From JAODBQ01 sp047602055 (GTDB taxonomy: Bacteria > Actinomycetota > Acidimicrobiia > Acidimicrobiales > Ilumatobacteraceae), in NCBI GenBank assembly GCA_047602055.1, contig JASGIG010000001.1, positions 4,340,001-4,404,000 on the forward strand: 64,000 nt of DNA. Reading direction: 5' to 3'. This document shows positions 15,926 to 24,553 of this stretch, in pieces. The translations under genes were made by a program, and so were the position numbers. Each line of letters opens with the position of its first letter. Within the stretch, counting starts at the first letter, position 1. Below the pieces are notes generated by a model that was not told the origin of the DNA, searched no databases, and saw nothing but the letters and a program-made list of their open reading frames with translations.

Positions 15926-17085
15926 CTGCCGAGGATCCCCATCATCTGGGCGACGTCCTTGTCGCCGCGGCCGGACAGGTTCATCAGCACCGTCGCCCCC
16001 TGGAACGCCGGCGCCTCGCGCAGGATCCAGGCCAGCGTGTGCGTGCTCTCCAGCGCGGCGATGATCCCCTCGCTCGACGCCAGCCGCTGGAACGCCTCGA
16101 TCACCTCGGCGTCGGTGACCGTCGGGTACTCGGCCCGCCCGATCGAGGCGAGGTACGAGTGCTCCGGCCCGACGCCCGGGTAGTCGAGCCCGGCGGAGAT
16201 CGACTCGGCCTCCAGCACCTGCCCGTACTCGTCCTGCATCAGGAAGCTGCGCATCCCGTGGACGACGCCGGGCTGGCCACGGCTGACCGCCGCGCCCCCG
16301 GCCGGCTCGACGCCGACCAGCCGGCTGCGGGTGTCGGCGAACCCGGAGAAGATGCCGATCGCGTTGGACCCGCCGCCGACGCAGGCGGTGACGATGTCGG
16401 GAACGTCGCCGAGCACGGCGACGCACTGGTCGTGGGCCTCGCGCCCAAGCACCCGGTGGAACTCGCGCACCATCCACGGGTACGGGTGCGGCCCCATCAC
16501 CGAGCCGAGGCAGTAGTGGGTGTCCTCGACGGTGGCCACCCAGTCGCGCATCGCCTCGTTGACCGCGTCCTTCAGCGTGCGGCTGCCGCTGTGCACCGCC
16601 TCGACCTCGCTGCCGAGCAGGCGCATCCGGAACACGTTCAGGGCCTGGCGCTCGACGTCGACGGCGCCCATGTACACCTTGCAGGACAGGCCCATCAGCG
16701 CCGCCGCCGTGGCCGTGGCGACGCCGTGCTGGCCGGCGCCGGTCTCGGCGACGAGGCGGGTCTTGCCCATCCGCTTGGCCAGCAGCGCCTGACCGAGGAC
16801 GTTGTTGATCTTGTGCGACCCGGTGTGGTTGAGGTCCTCGCGCTTGAGCAGCAGGCGGATGCCGAGCTCACGGCCGAGGTTGTGGCACTCGGTGAGGATC
16901 GACGGCCGACCGGCGTAGTCGCGGAGGATGGTGTCCAGCTCGGTGCGGAACGCGTCGTCGGCCCATGCCTCGCGGAACGAGGCCTCCAGCTCCTCGCACG
17001 CCGGCACGAGGGTCTCGGGCACGAAGCGGCCGCCGAACTCGCCGAACCGCCCGGTCGCGGACGGCTCCTCCATGTATGACGTCAC
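15922..17085 (-). CDS. trpB: Tryptophan synthase beta chain
   Basis: 387 residues from GTG 17085, overlapping the trpF stop (GTGA); ATG 17073 (MEEPSATGRFGEFGGRF) is possible. PLP-dependent enzyme joining indole and serine. PLP lysine Lys92 in TGSHKINNVLGQ, the GAGQHG substrate loop, and the phosphate-binding GGGSNAIG are all present. Length is normal. The chain of overlaps trpF-trpB-trpA-HIT shows a single coupled transcript. Confidence 0.96.
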   Translation of the reverse strand: MTSYMEEPSATGRFGEFGGRFVPETLVPACEELEASFREAWADDAFRTELDTILRDYAGRPSILTECHNLGRELGIRLLLKREDLNHTGSHKINNVLGQALLAKRMGKTRLVAETGAGQHGVATATAAALMGLSCKVYMGAVDVERQALNVFRMRLLGSEVEAVHSGSRTLKDAVNEAMRDWVATVEDTHYCLGSVMGPHPYPWMVREFHRVLGREAHDQCVAVLGDVPDIVTACVGGGSNAIGIFSGFADTRSRLVGVEPAGGAAVSRGQPGVVHGMRSFLMQDEYGQVLEAESISAGLDYPGVGPEHSYLASIGRAEYPTVTDAEVIEAFQRLASSEGIIAALESTHTLAWILREAPAFQGATVLMNLSGRGDKDVAQMMGILGR

Positions 17086-17738
17086 TCGTCGTCCGCCCAG
17101 TCGTACGGCATCTCGTCGGGGCCGCGGTGCGGGACCGGCGCCGCGGCGCGTGCACGCTCGATGAACGCCTTGAGCTTCAACGGATCCTTGCGCCCCGGCG
17201 ACCTCTCCACGCCGGAGACGGCATCGACGCCCCACGGGCGGGCGAGGCGCACGGCCTCGGCGACGTTGTCCGGGCCGAGCCCGCCGGCGAGGATGATCCG
17301 CGGCCCCTCGGGCACCTCGCCGAGCAGGCGCCAGTCGAACAGGGTGCCGGTGCCGGGCGAGTCGGTCTCGACGTGGATCAGGTCGGTGGCGTACTGGTCG
17401 GCGCGGCGGGCATCGGTGGAGCCGGCGACGACGCACTTGATCACCCAGCGGATCTGCGCGGCGACCTGGGCGACCTGCTCGGGCGTCTCGTGGCCGTGCA
17501 GCTGGGCGGCGCGCAGCCCGGCCCGGTTGGTCATGTCGATCACCCGCTCCGGCAGCTCGTCGCGGAACACGCCGACGGTGAGGATCTCCGGCGGCAGCCG
17601 GCGGGTGATGTCGTAGACCTGCTGGACGGCCACCTGGCGCGGCGAGGGGGCGAAGATGAACCCGACCGCGTCGGCACCCATCGCCACGGCGAGGAGCGCA
17701 TCGTCCTCGTTGGTGATCCCGCAGACCTTGACGAACAT
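17082..17738 (-). CDS. trpF: Phosphoribosylanthranilate isomerase
   Basis: 218-residue TIM-barrel enzyme of tryptophan synthesis that isomerises phosphoribosylanthranilate. It begins MFVKVCGITNEDDALLAV, with the catalytic Cys of KVCGIT, followed by GADAVGFIF, a QLHGHE segment and the phosphate-binding LAGGLGPDNV and GVDAVSGVE. The last ~20 residues (HRGPDEMPYDWADDE) extend past the usual end. It is 106 bp after trpC and overlaps trpB by 4 bp. Confidence 0.94.
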   Translation of the reverse strand: MFVKVCGITNEDDALLAVAMGADAVGFIFAPSPRQVAVQQVYDITRRLPPEILTVGVFRDELPERVIDMTNRAGLRAAQLHGHETPEQVAQVAAQIRWVIKCVVAGSTDARRADQYATDLIHVETDSPGTGTLFDWRLLGEVPEGPRIILAGGLGPDNVAEAVRLARPWGVDAVSGVERSPGRKDPLKLKAFIERARAAAPVPHRGPDEMPYDWADDE

Positions 17739-17803
17739 CCGCCGCCGATCGTAGAGCCCGGCGACCCCGACCGACCGGATCAGTTCCCGACGCGTGCACC
17801 AGA

Positions 17804-17823
17804 TCGGCTCGGATGTGAGCCGA
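17804..17823. repeat. Short perfect inverted repeat between trpC and trpF
   Basis: TCGGCTC-GGATGT-GAGCCGA, seven-base arms and a six-base spacer, in the 106-bp gap between trpC (stop 17845) and trpF (start 17738). Not followed by a U-tract on the transcribed strand. It could be a weak terminator, a processing site or an operator. Confidence 0.35.
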
Positions 17824-17844
17824 AACGCGCCATGCGAGCCCGAC

Positions 17845-18624
17845 TCACCGCACGGTCAGGACGGCGAGGGCGGCGGCCGGGTCGGCGGCGGTCACCAGGG
17901 TCTCGCCGACGAGGACGGCGTCGTAACCGGCGTCGCGCAGTCGGCGGGCGTCGCCGCCGTCGCGCACGCCGCTCTCGGCGACGCGCACCACGCCCGACGG
18001 CATCAGGCCGGCCATCCGCTCGGCGCGGGCGTGGTCCACCTGGAACGTCACCAGGTCGCGCTGGTTGACGCCGATCAGCGTCGCCCCGGCATCGAGGGCG
18101 ACCGCCAGCTCCGGCTCGTCGTGGATCTCGACGAGCACGTCGAGGCCGACGTCGACCGCCAGCGCGTGGAACGAGGCGACCTCGGCCGCCGACAGCGCGG
18201 CGACGATCAGCAGCACGCAGTCGGCGCCCATCAGCCGGGCGTCGCAGACGTCGGCCGGGCACACGGTGAAGTCCTTGCGCAGCACCGGCAGTGCGCAGGC
18301 GGCACGGGCCGCCTGCAGGTCGGCGACCGAGCCGCCGAAGAACTCCTCGTCGGTGAGCACCGACAGGCACGACGCCCCGCCCGACGCGTACGTCGCGGCC
18401 ATCGTCGCCGGGTCGAGGTCGACGTTCAGCGCGCCCTTCGACGGCGAGCGCCGCTTGATCTCGCTGATCACCGCGAGCCGATCGGCGCCGGCGAGCGCGT
18501 CACGGAACCCACGGGCAGCCGGCATCGACCGCGCCCGCTCGACGAGCTCGTCGAGCGGACGCGCGTCGGCAGCGGCGGTCTCGCGATGGCGGGCGACGAT
18601 CTTGTCGAGGTACGTCGCCGCCAT
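17845..18624 (-). CDS. trpC: Indole-3-glycerol-phosphate synthase
   Basis: 259-residue TIM-barrel enzyme closing the indole ring in tryptophan synthesis. Conserved stretches: VISEIKRRSPSKG (catalytic Lys and Glu), SVLTDEEFFGGS, LPVLRKDF (catalytic Lys), DCVLLIVAAL, GVNQRDL and VAESGVRDGGD. Length is standard. First trp gene of the operon here; trpE, trpG and trpD are not in the window. The small monooxygenase-fold gene lies upstream on the same strand, with repeat A3 in between. Confidence 0.95.
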   Translation of the reverse strand: MAATYLDKIVARHRETAAADARPLDELVERARSMPAARGFRDALAGADRLAVISEIKRRSPSKGALNVDLDPATMAATYASGGASCLSVLTDEEFFGGSVADLQAARAACALPVLRKDFTVCPADVCDARLMGADCVLLIVAALSAAEVASFHALAVDVGLDVLVEIHDEPELAVALDAGATLIGVNQRDLVTFQVDHARAERMAGLMPSGVVRVAESGVRDGGDARRLRDAGYDAVLVGETLVTAADPAAALAVLTVR

Positions 18625-18637
18625 CAGATCACCACCG

Positions 18638-18732
18638 GCTCGAGGCGCGGCGAGCGCCGAAGCGCAGCGGAGGCGGCGAGCACTGCAGGCGCAGGGAGCG
18701 GCTTGGCCGCGACCGGGGCATGAACAGCGTCA
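18638..18732 (-). repeat. Stop-codon-associated repeat family A, copy A3
   Basis: On the minus strand it begins at the stop of the monooxygenase-fold gene (TGACGCTGTTCATGCC), then hairpin GCGGC-CAA-GCCGC, CTCCCTGCGCCTGCAGTG and the UUCG stem, ending just before trpC. It fills the gap between two co-directional genes. Confidence 0.85.
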
Positions 18733-19038
18733 GAGACCCTTGCCCTGGACGGGCGTGAGGAACTTCAGCTCCGGCTTGCCGCCGAGGAACGGGGCGAGCA
18801 GCGGGCCCATCGCCTTGAACGTCTCCGAGCCACCATGGGCCTCGGACGCGGCGCGGTCGGTGTACAGCTCGTAGAAGTACACGGCGTCCTCGTCCTTCGG
18901 ATCGTGGTGGAGGATGTAGTACACGGTGCCGGGCTCGTTGTTCGTGACGTGCTCGATCTCGGCCTGCATGACCTTGATCATCTCGTCGCGCATCCCCGGC
19001 TTGGCCGGGATCTTCGCCCAGATCGCCACCTGACTCAT
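18730..19038 (-). CDS. Antibiotic biosynthesis monooxygenase (ABM) fold protein
   Basis: 102-residue ferredoxin-like alpha+beta protein starting at ATG 19038 with GAGGAGGAACACG upstream. It shows the ABM pattern: WAKIPAKPGMRDEMIKVM, a central EPGTVYYILHHDPKDEDAV, then FYELYTDRAASEAHGGSETF. Members include quinol monooxygenases (YgiN) and heme-degrading enzymes, but many have no known substrate, so a specific reaction cannot be assigned. Upstream of trpC on the same strand. Confidence 0.8.
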   Translation of the reverse strand: MSQVAIWAKIPAKPGMRDEMIKVMQAEIEHVTNNEPGTVYYILHHDPKDEDAVYFYELYTDRAASEAHGGSETFKAMGPLLAPFLGGKPELKFLTPVQGKGL

Positions 19039-19104
19039 CGTGTTCCTCCTCGAACCGTGCGCCACCGGGTGGCGTCCTGCGGGCGAACGTAGCAGCGTGC
19101 CACG

Positions 19105-19806
19105 ATGACCGGCATGGCCGACGGACGGGTCGAGGGTGAGCGCACCGTCGTGGTGATCGAGGACGACGCGCACATCGCCGACCTGCTCGACCTGTACCTG
19201 CGCGAGGCCGGCTACCGCGTCCTGCAGGCCGCCACCGGCGAGCGTGGGCTGGAGCTGATCACCCAGCAGCGCCCGCAGATCGTGCTGCTCGACGTCGGCC
19301 TGCCCGACATCGACGGCTTCGAGGTGTGCCGGCGGATCCGCGCCACGACGCCCCTGCCGGTGATGTTCCTCACCGCCCGCGACGGCGAGATCGACCGGGT
19401 GCTCGGGCTGGAGCTGGGCGCCGACGACTACGTCGTCAAGCCGTTCTCGCCGCGCGAGGTCGTCGCCCGCGTGAAGGCGATCCTGCGACGCGGCCAGCCG
19501 GCGGCAGCCGTCGACGACGCGATCCTGCGCATCGGCGACGACTTCGAGGTCGACACGGTGCGTCGTGAGGTGCGTCGTCGTGGCCACCCCGTCGCGCTGG
19601 CCACCCGCGAGCTCGACCTGCTCGCGTTCCTCGCCCGCAACCAGGGCATCGCCCTGTCCCGCCAGCAGTTGATCGACGGCGTGTGGGGCGCCGACTGGTA
19701 CGGCGACGAGCGCACCGTCGACGTCCACGTCCGCCAGCTGCGCAAGAAGCTCGGTGACGACCTGCCCCTGGCCACCGTCTGGGGCATCGGCTACCGGCTC
19801 GGATGA
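19105..19806 (+). CDS. OmpR/PhoB-family response regulator
   Basis: 233 residues. Receiver domain with acidic pair near residue 20 (VIEDD), phospho-acceptor Asp63 (VLLDVGLPDIDG), Thr90 and Lys112 (YVVKPFSPRE). C-terminal winged helix (residues ~135-230) with ATRELDLLAFLARNQG, the recognition-helix region RTVDVHVRQLRKKLG and the final GIGYRLG. It binds DNA when phosphorylated by the histidine kinase encoded next. ATG 19105 is used; ATG 19114 is also possible. Repeat D2 starts at its stop codon. Confidence 0.93.
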   Translation: MTGMADGRVEGERTVVVIEDDAHIADLLDLYLREAGYRVLQAATGERGLELITQQRPQIVLLDVGLPDIDGFEVCRRIRATTPLPVMFLTARDGEIDRVLGLELGADDYVVKPFSPREVVARVKAILRRGQPAAAVDDAILRIGDDFEVDTVRREVRRRGHPVALATRELDLLAFLARNQGIALSRQQLIDGVWGADWYGDERTVDVHVRQLRKKLGDDLPLATVWGIGYRLG

Positions 19807-19908
19807 GCGAGCGCAGCGAACTCATCCGGACGACCGAGCGACCGCCAGGGAGCCGGGCATCGATGGGGAGGCGCCACAGGTGCCGTCGGGGGCGCAGCCC
19901 CCGAAATG
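19804..19908 (+). repeat. Dispersed repeat family D, copy D2
   Basis: Begins at the response-regulator stop with TGAGCGAGCGCAGCGAAC, then CGACCGAGCGACCGCCAGGG and AGCCGGGC, a nested GGCGCCACAGGTGCC, and the perfect hairpin GGGGGCGCAGCCCCC (19888-19902). Same order and orientation relative to the upstream gene as D1. It separates regulator and kinase. Confidence 0.8.
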
Positions 19909-19968
19909 AACGGGCTGAGTGGTGGAGATCACAGTTCGCTCACATCTTCCCGGGACGATGACGGGTCG

Positions 19969-21330
19969 ATGACCCGGCGGCTGACCATCCTCATCGTCGG
20001 GGTCGTCCTGGCGACGCTGGCACTCGTCGGCGGCGGCACGCTCGTGCTCGCCAACGTGCGCGCCCGGCACACCACCGAGCGCGAGCTGCGCGCCGACGCC
20101 GAGGACGTCGCCGCCAACGTCGACGGCGCCCTCGACCTCGGCGAGACCACCGATCCGGCGGTGCTCCGCCGCCGGCTGCGGCTGATCCGGGCGTTCGGCG
20201 CGCTGCTGCCGGTCGACGACGTCGCCGTGCTGATCTCCACCGCCGGCGGGCAGTTCGACGCCGGCGACCTGCCGACCGGCATCACCCTCGACGACGTCGA
20301 CCCCGCACGGCTCGCCGCGCTGCACACGGTCAGCGGCAACCACGGCAACACGGTCTGGGCCGCCGCGCCGACGCGGACGAGCAACGGCCGCCTGGTGGTC
20401 GTCGTCCTGACCCGCGAGGCCAACGCCGGCCTCGGTGCGTCGGTGCGCTTCTTCCTGCTCGCCGCCACGGTCACGCTCGTCCTCGGCGCGATCGCCGCGG
20501 CGTTCCTCGGTCGCCGGCTCACCCGGCGGATCCGCGACGCGTCGGCGGCGACGCAGCGGATCGCCGCCGGGCAGCTGTCGACACGGGTCGAGCCGCCGGC
20601 GGCCGGTGACCACGACGAGATCGCCGAGCTGCTGCGCAGCATCAACGCGATGGCCGACGGGATGGAGCGCTCGAAGGTGATGGAGCAGCAGTTCCTGCTC
20701 TCGGTCAGCCATGACCTGCGCACGCCGCTGACGTCGATCCGTGGCTATGCCGAGGCGATCAGCGACGGCGCAGCCGAGCCGGCGGTCGCCGCCGAGGTGA
20801 TCCAGTCCGAGTCACGACGGCTGGAGCGCTTGGTCGCCGACCTCCTCGATCTCGCCAAGCTGCAGCGCCGCAGCTTCTCGCTGCACCCGGCGAGCGTCGA
20901 CCTCCGGGCGGCGATGGCGACGGCCGTCGCCGGCTTCGTCCCGGACGCCGCGGAGCGCCGCATCACGTTGCAGATGCAACGAGGTGCGCCGGTGACGGTC
21001 ACCGCCGACGCCGACCGCCTCGCCCAGGTGGCGGCGAACCTCGTCGAGAACGCCCTCGCCTACGCCCGCTTCGAGGTCGGCGTGACCGTCGACGACGACG
21101 GCACGGTCACCGTCGACGACGACGGTCCGGGCATCGCGGCCGCCGACCTCCCCCACGTGTTCGAGCGGCTGTACGCGTCCCGCACCCGGCCGCAGCGACG
21201 GGAGACGTCGAGTGGCCTCGGGCTGGCGATCGTGCGCGAGCTGGTGGTGGCGATGGGCGGCGACGTCGGTGCCGGCGTCGCCCCCGGCGGCGGCGCCCGC
21301 CTGTGGTTCCGCCTGCCGGTCAGCGCCTGA
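19969..21330 (+). CDS. Sensor histidine kinase
   Basis: About 453 residues from ATG 19969 (MTRRLTILIVGVVLATLALV). Two membrane segments (residues ~5-29 and ~162-182) enclose an extracytoplasmic sensor loop of ~130 residues. A HAMP region follows (residues ~183-235), then HisKA with phospho-acceptor His248 (LLSVSHDLRTPLTSIRG) and the ATPase boxes N (NLVENALAYA), G1 (DDGPGIAAADL), F (RRETSSGLGLAIVREL) and G2. It pairs with the regulator upstream. Signal unknown. An upstream in-frame ATG at 19906 lies within the end of repeat D2 and is less likely. Confidence 0.9.
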   Translation: MTRRLTILIVGVVLATLALVGGGTLVLANVRARHTTERELRADAEDVAANVDGALDLGETTDPAVLRRRLRLIRAFGALLPVDDVAVLISTAGGQFDAGDLPTGITLDDVDPARLAALHTVSGNHGNTVWAAAPTRTSNGRLVVVVLTREANAGLGASVRFFLLAATVTLVLGAIAAAFLGRRLTRRIRDASAATQRIAAGQLSTRVEPPAAGDHDEIAELLRSINAMADGMERSKVMEQQFLLSVSHDLRTPLTSIRGYAEAISDGAAEPAVAAEVIQSESRRLERLVADLLDLAKLQRRSFSLHPASVDLRAAMATAVAGFVPDAAERRITLQMQRGAPVTVTADADRLAQVAANLVENALAYARFEVGVTVDDDGTVTVDDDGPGIAAADLPHVFERLYASRTRPQRRETSSGLGLAIVRELVVAMGGDVGAGVAPGGGARLWFRLPVSA

Positions 21331-21367
21331 CGCGTGCACCGAAACGGCCCGGATCCGGGCGGATCTC

Positions 21368-21488
21368 GTGCCTGCGTCAGCACCGATCCAAGGAGCGGCG
21401 AGCGCCGAAGCGCAGCGGAGGCGGCGAGCACGGCAGGCACAGGGAGCCGCTTCGCGGCGACCGGAGCTCGAACGAGAACGTCGAATCA
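21368..21488 (-). repeat. Stop-codon-associated repeat family A, copy A4
   Basis: Begins at the glyS stop (minus strand), contains GTTCGAGCTCCGGTC, hairpin GCCGC-GAA-GCGGC, CTCCCTGTGCCTGCCGTG, the UUCG stem and ends CTTGGATCGGTGC. It lies between glyS and the convergent kinase gene. Compared with A6 the stem bases are swapped in both arms, preserving pairing. Confidence 0.85.
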
Positions 21489-22796
21489 GAAGCCGAGGCG
21501 GGCGGCGACCTCGGTGGCCAGCGCGTCGAGGGGGACGCGGACCTGCTCGGTGGTGTCGCGGTCGCGGATCGTCACCGCGTCGTCCTCCAGGGACTCGAAG
21601 TCGACCGTGACGCACAGCGGCGTGCCGATCTCGTCCTGGCGCCGGTAGCGCTTGCCGATCGACTGGGTGTCGTCGTAGTCGCACATGTACCGCTCGGTGA
21701 GCGTGGCGAACACCTTGCGGGCCAGCGGTGTCAGCGTGTCCTTCTTCGACAGCGGCAGCACGGCCACCTTGTACGGGGCGAGGCGGGGGTGCAGGCGCAG
21801 GATCTGGCGGGCCTCGCCGCCGACGGTGTCCTCGTCGTACGCGCTGAGGAGGAACGCGGCCATCGAACGGTTCACGCCGGCTGCCGGCTCGATGACGTAC
21901 GGCACGTAGCGCTCGTTGGTCTGCGGGTCGAAGTAGTCGAGGCGCTGGCCGCTGTGGGTGGCGTGCTGGGTGAGGTCGTAGTCCGTCCGCTGGGCGATGC
22001 CCTCCAGCTCGCCCCAGCCCCACGGGTACATGAACTCGACGTCGCTCGTGCCCGCCGAGTAGTGGCTCAGCTCGTCGGCGTCGTGGGCCCGCAGGCGCAG
22101 CGCGTCGGCCGGGATGCCGAGGTCGACGTACCACTGGAACCGGGCCTGGCACCAGTACTCGTACCAGCGCGGACCGTCGGCCGGGGGGACGAAGAACTCC
22201 AGCTCCATCTGCTCGAACTCGCGGGTGCGGAAGATGAAGTTGCCGGGCGTGATCTCGTTGCGGAAGCTCTTGCCGACCTGGGCGATGCCGAACGGCGGCT
22301 TCTTGCGGCTGGTCTGCAGGACGTTGGCGAAGTTGACGAACATGCCCTGCGCGGTCTCCGGGCGCAGGTACACCGTGGCGCCGGCGCCCTCCACCGGGCC
22401 GGCCTCGGTCTTGAACATCAGATTGAAGGCACGGGCCTCGGTGAAGCTGTCCGTGGCGCCGCAGTTCGGGCAGGTGTGCGGGTCGTCGAGCGTGTCGGCC
22501 CGGAAGCGCTGCTTGCACTTCGTGCAGTCGACGAGCGGGTCGGTGAAGTTGGCGAGGTGCCCGCTGGCCTCGAACACCGCCGGCGGCCCGAGGATCGCCG
22601 CGTCGATGAGCACGACGTCGTCGCGCTGCTGGACCATCGTGCGCACCCACGACTCGCGCACGTTGCGCAGCATCAGCGAACCGAGCGGGCCGTAGTCGTA
22701 GCTGGAGCGGAAGCCGCCGTAGATCTCGGCCGTGGGATAGACGAACCCGCGCCGCTTGGCGAGGTTGACGATCTGGTCGAGGTCGGTGGCTGCCAT
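21486..22796 (-). CDS. glyS: Glycyl-tRNA synthetase (homodimeric type)
   Basis: 436-residue class II synthetase charging tRNA-Gly. The single-chain alpha2 type: N-terminal FVYPTAEIYGGFRSSYDYGP, a zinc-type insertion with CTKC and CPNC (residues ~95-120), motif 2 (GKSFRNEITPGNFIFRTREF), and motif 3 region AGVNRSMAAFLL, then the anticodon-binding domain starting APYKVAVLPLS. Length is normal for the short bacterial form. It stands alone upstream of recO on the same strand orientation group; repeat A4 follows its stop. Confidence 0.95.
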   Translation of the reverse strand: MAATDLDQIVNLAKRRGFVYPTAEIYGGFRSSYDYGPLGSLMLRNVRESWVRTMVQQRDDVVLIDAAILGPPAVFEASGHLANFTDPLVDCTKCKQRFRADTLDDPHTCPNCGATDSFTEARAFNLMFKTEAGPVEGAGATVYLRPETAQGMFVNFANVLQTSRKKPPFGIAQVGKSFRNEITPGNFIFRTREFEQMELEFFVPPADGPRWYEYWCQARFQWYVDLGIPADALRLRAHDADELSHYSAGTSDVEFMYPWGWGELEGIAQRTDYDLTQHATHSGQRLDYFDPQTNERYVPYVIEPAAGVNRSMAAFLLSAYDEDTVGGEARQILRLHPRLAPYKVAVLPLSKKDTLTPLARKVFATLTERYMCDYDDTQSIGKRYRRQDEIGTPLCVTVDFESLEDDAVTIRDRDTTEQVRVPLDALATEVAARLGF

Positions 22797-22855
22797 ATTG
22801 CTGGCAGGCTAAGGGCTCACGGCCGCACGGACGACGCCGGTTCGGCGATGGCAGC

Positions 22856-23578
22856 TCAGTGCTCGAACATGGCGACGGTTCTGAGGCGGCGCTCGATGTG
22901 GTGCTCCAGGGCCTTGGTCGCCAGCGTCGCCACCTCGTGGGTGGCCGGCGAGGCGGGCACGGCGAGCGCGTCGTTGAGCCGGCCGCCGAGCACGAGGCGC
23001 ATCAGCGCCAGCGCGTCCGGGCTGATCGCCGTGCCACTGCGGCACTGCCGGCACAGCACCCCGCCCTCGTCGAGGTCGAACGCCACCAGCGGCGCGTCGG
23101 ACTCGCCGCAGCGCACGCAGGCGTCGAGCTGCGGGCGGACGCCCTCGGCGGCGAGCAGCTTCCAGTAGAACGCCGGCACCACCAGCGGGCCGGAGCGCTC
23201 GGCGATGGTCCGCAGCGCGCCGACGAGCATCCGGTACAGGTGCGGCGCCGGCTCCCGATCGAGCGTCATCTGGTCGATCGCCTCGAGCACCGCCATCCCG
23301 TTGGTGAGATGGTCGAGGTCGCCGACCAATGGGGCCAGCGACGCCACCGAGTCGGCCTGGCTGACGATGTCCAGCTCGCGGCCCTTGGCGAGCAGCAGGT
23401 TGACGTGGCTCATCGGCTCCAGGCGGGCCCCGAAGCGCGACTTCGTCTTGCGCACCCCCTTGGCGACGGCGCGCACCTTGCCGTGGTGCTCCGTCAGCAG
23501 CACGACGATCCGGTCCGCCTCCCCCAGCCGGTACGTCCGCAACACCACGGCGCAGTCCCGGTAGAGGTGCGAGCTCAA
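22856..23578 (-). CDS. recO: DNA repair protein RecO
   Basis: 240 residues from TTG 23578, which overlaps the stop of the upstream UppS-like gene (TTGA). RecO loads RecA on SSB-coated gaps with RecR. N-terminal OB fold (YRDCAVVLRTYRLGEADRIV then LLTEHHGKVRAVAKGVRK), a central helical part, and a zinc-binding four-Cys segment (CVRCGESDAP...GGVLCRQC). The normal length and motif order make the call firm; only the TTG start is uncertain. Confidence 0.92.
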   Translation of the reverse strand: MSSHLYRDCAVVLRTYRLGEADRIVVLLTEHHGKVRAVAKGVRKTKSRFGARLEPMSHVNLLLAKGRELDIVSQADSVASLAPLVGDLDHLTNGMAVLEAIDQMTLDREPAPHLYRMLVGALRTIAERSGPLVVPAFYWKLLAAEGVRPQLDACVRCGESDAPLVAFDLDEGGVLCRQCRSGTAISPDALALMRLVLGGRLNDALAVPASPATHEVATLATKALEHHIERRLRTVAMFEH

Positions 23579-24123
23579 TCCAGTCCGCCGAAGCGACGGT
23601 GGCGGTGGGTGTAGGCATCGATCGCCCGCTCCAGGTGCGCCGGCTGCAGGTCGGCCCAGGCGACGTCGGCGAACACCAGCTCGCTGTAGGCCAGCTCCCA
23701 CACCAGCGACGGTGGCAGGCGGTGGCCAGGGCCGAGGACGACGACGAGGTCGGGGTCCGACGCCGCCGGCGCGTTCAGCGCGGCTGCAAGCGCCGCCTCG
23801 GTGATGCCGACGCCGGCAGCACGGAGGCGTTCGACCGCGGCGACGAGGCGGGCACGGCCGTCGGCGTCGACCGAGGTGGTGACGGTGCAGCCGCCGACGG
23901 CATCGGTGCGATCGGCCAACTCGACGTGCTCGCCGCCGGCGCCGTAGGGCCGCAGCACCAGCCAGGCCGCGCCGACATGCTCGGCCACCTTGCCGAGCTC
24001 GGCCAGGCGCCGCTCCCACGCCTCGTCGCCGAGCGCCGCCCACTCCGACGGCTCGCCACCGACGAGCACGATGTGGCGCAACGTCGGCTCGCCCGTCCCT
24101 TCTCCCTCGGTCGTGCGCGCCAC
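23575..24123 (-). CDS. Degenerate cis-prenyltransferase (UppS-like), probably not catalytic
   Basis: 182 residues from GTG 24123 (or 195 from GTG 24162). The C-terminal third follows undecaprenyl diphosphate synthase: PDLVVVLGPGHRLPPSLVW, ELAYSELVFADVAWADLQP, then a basic ...HRHRRFGG end. However the N-terminal catalytic MDGNGRWA with its essential Asp is missing (HIVLVGGEPSEW in its place), as are the RTSGEQRLSN residues that bind the isoprenyl diphosphate. In other actinobacteria the true uppS sits beside recO, so this is the syntenic gene gone degenerate, or a partner subunit as in eukaryotic heteromeric cis-prenyltransferases. Function unknown. Confidence 0.6.
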   Translation of the reverse strand: MARTTEGEGTGEPTLRHIVLVGGEPSEWAALGDEAWERRLAELGKVAEHVGAAWLVLRPYGAGGEHVELADRTDAVGGCTVTTSVDADGRARLVAAVERLRAAGVGITEAALAAALNAPAASDPDLVVVLGPGHRLPPSLVWELAYSELVFADVAWADLQPAHLERAIDAYTHRHRRFGGLD

Positions 24124-24171
24124 GTCGCCATTGTCCCACGGCCGTCCCCGCCGCGACGTCACGGCGCCCCG

Positions 24172-24553
24172 TCATGCCCACCCGGGATCACCCGCCAGCA
24201 GGAACGGCAGACCGCCGAACGGCCGCTGGACGAGGCGACCCGGCTTGTCGGTGCCGAGGCGGAGGTCGATCGCCGTGGTGCCCCAGCGGAGGCGGACGTG
24301 GCAGCGCATCCGCAGGACGACCAGCTCGTCGACCGTCGACGTCATCGGCACCGGCACCGGCACCGGCACCGGCACCGGCAGCAGAGCGAACGGCAGGCCG
24401 GCTTGGTCGGCGGCCCCAGAACACACACAGGTCGGTCCCCGTGACCGGAGGGACCTGCGGCGCGCACCACGCCAGCGCCAGTGAACCGCCGAAGGCGTGC
24501 GGCACCCGGTTGCCCGTCAGGTGACGGTGGAGCTCGAGCACCTGCTCGACCAT
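24172..24553 (-). pseudogene. Frameshifted nucleotidyltransferase-like relic containing a hexamer repeat
   Basis: From ATG 24553 the frame reads MVEQVLELHRHLTGNRVPHA then FGGSLALAWC, the opening of a family of small nucleotidyltransferase-fold proteins (AbiEii-like, in which GG..LA marks the active-site strand). The conserved DID-type motif expected next is not found. A later part (RLRWGTTAIDLRLGTDKPGR, stop 24172) resumes in another frame after a (GGTGCC)n stretch that encodes Val-Pro repeats. The break near 24420 and loss of catalytic residues indicate a relic. Confidence 0.4.
24346..24380. repeat. Hexanucleotide microsatellite (CGGCAC)n
   Basis: Five perfect units of CGGCAC followed by CGGCAG, inside the nucleotidyltransferase-like relic; on the coding strand they give alternating Val-Pro codons. 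Such arrays slip readily and would not shift the frame, being a multiple of three. Confidence 0.9.
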
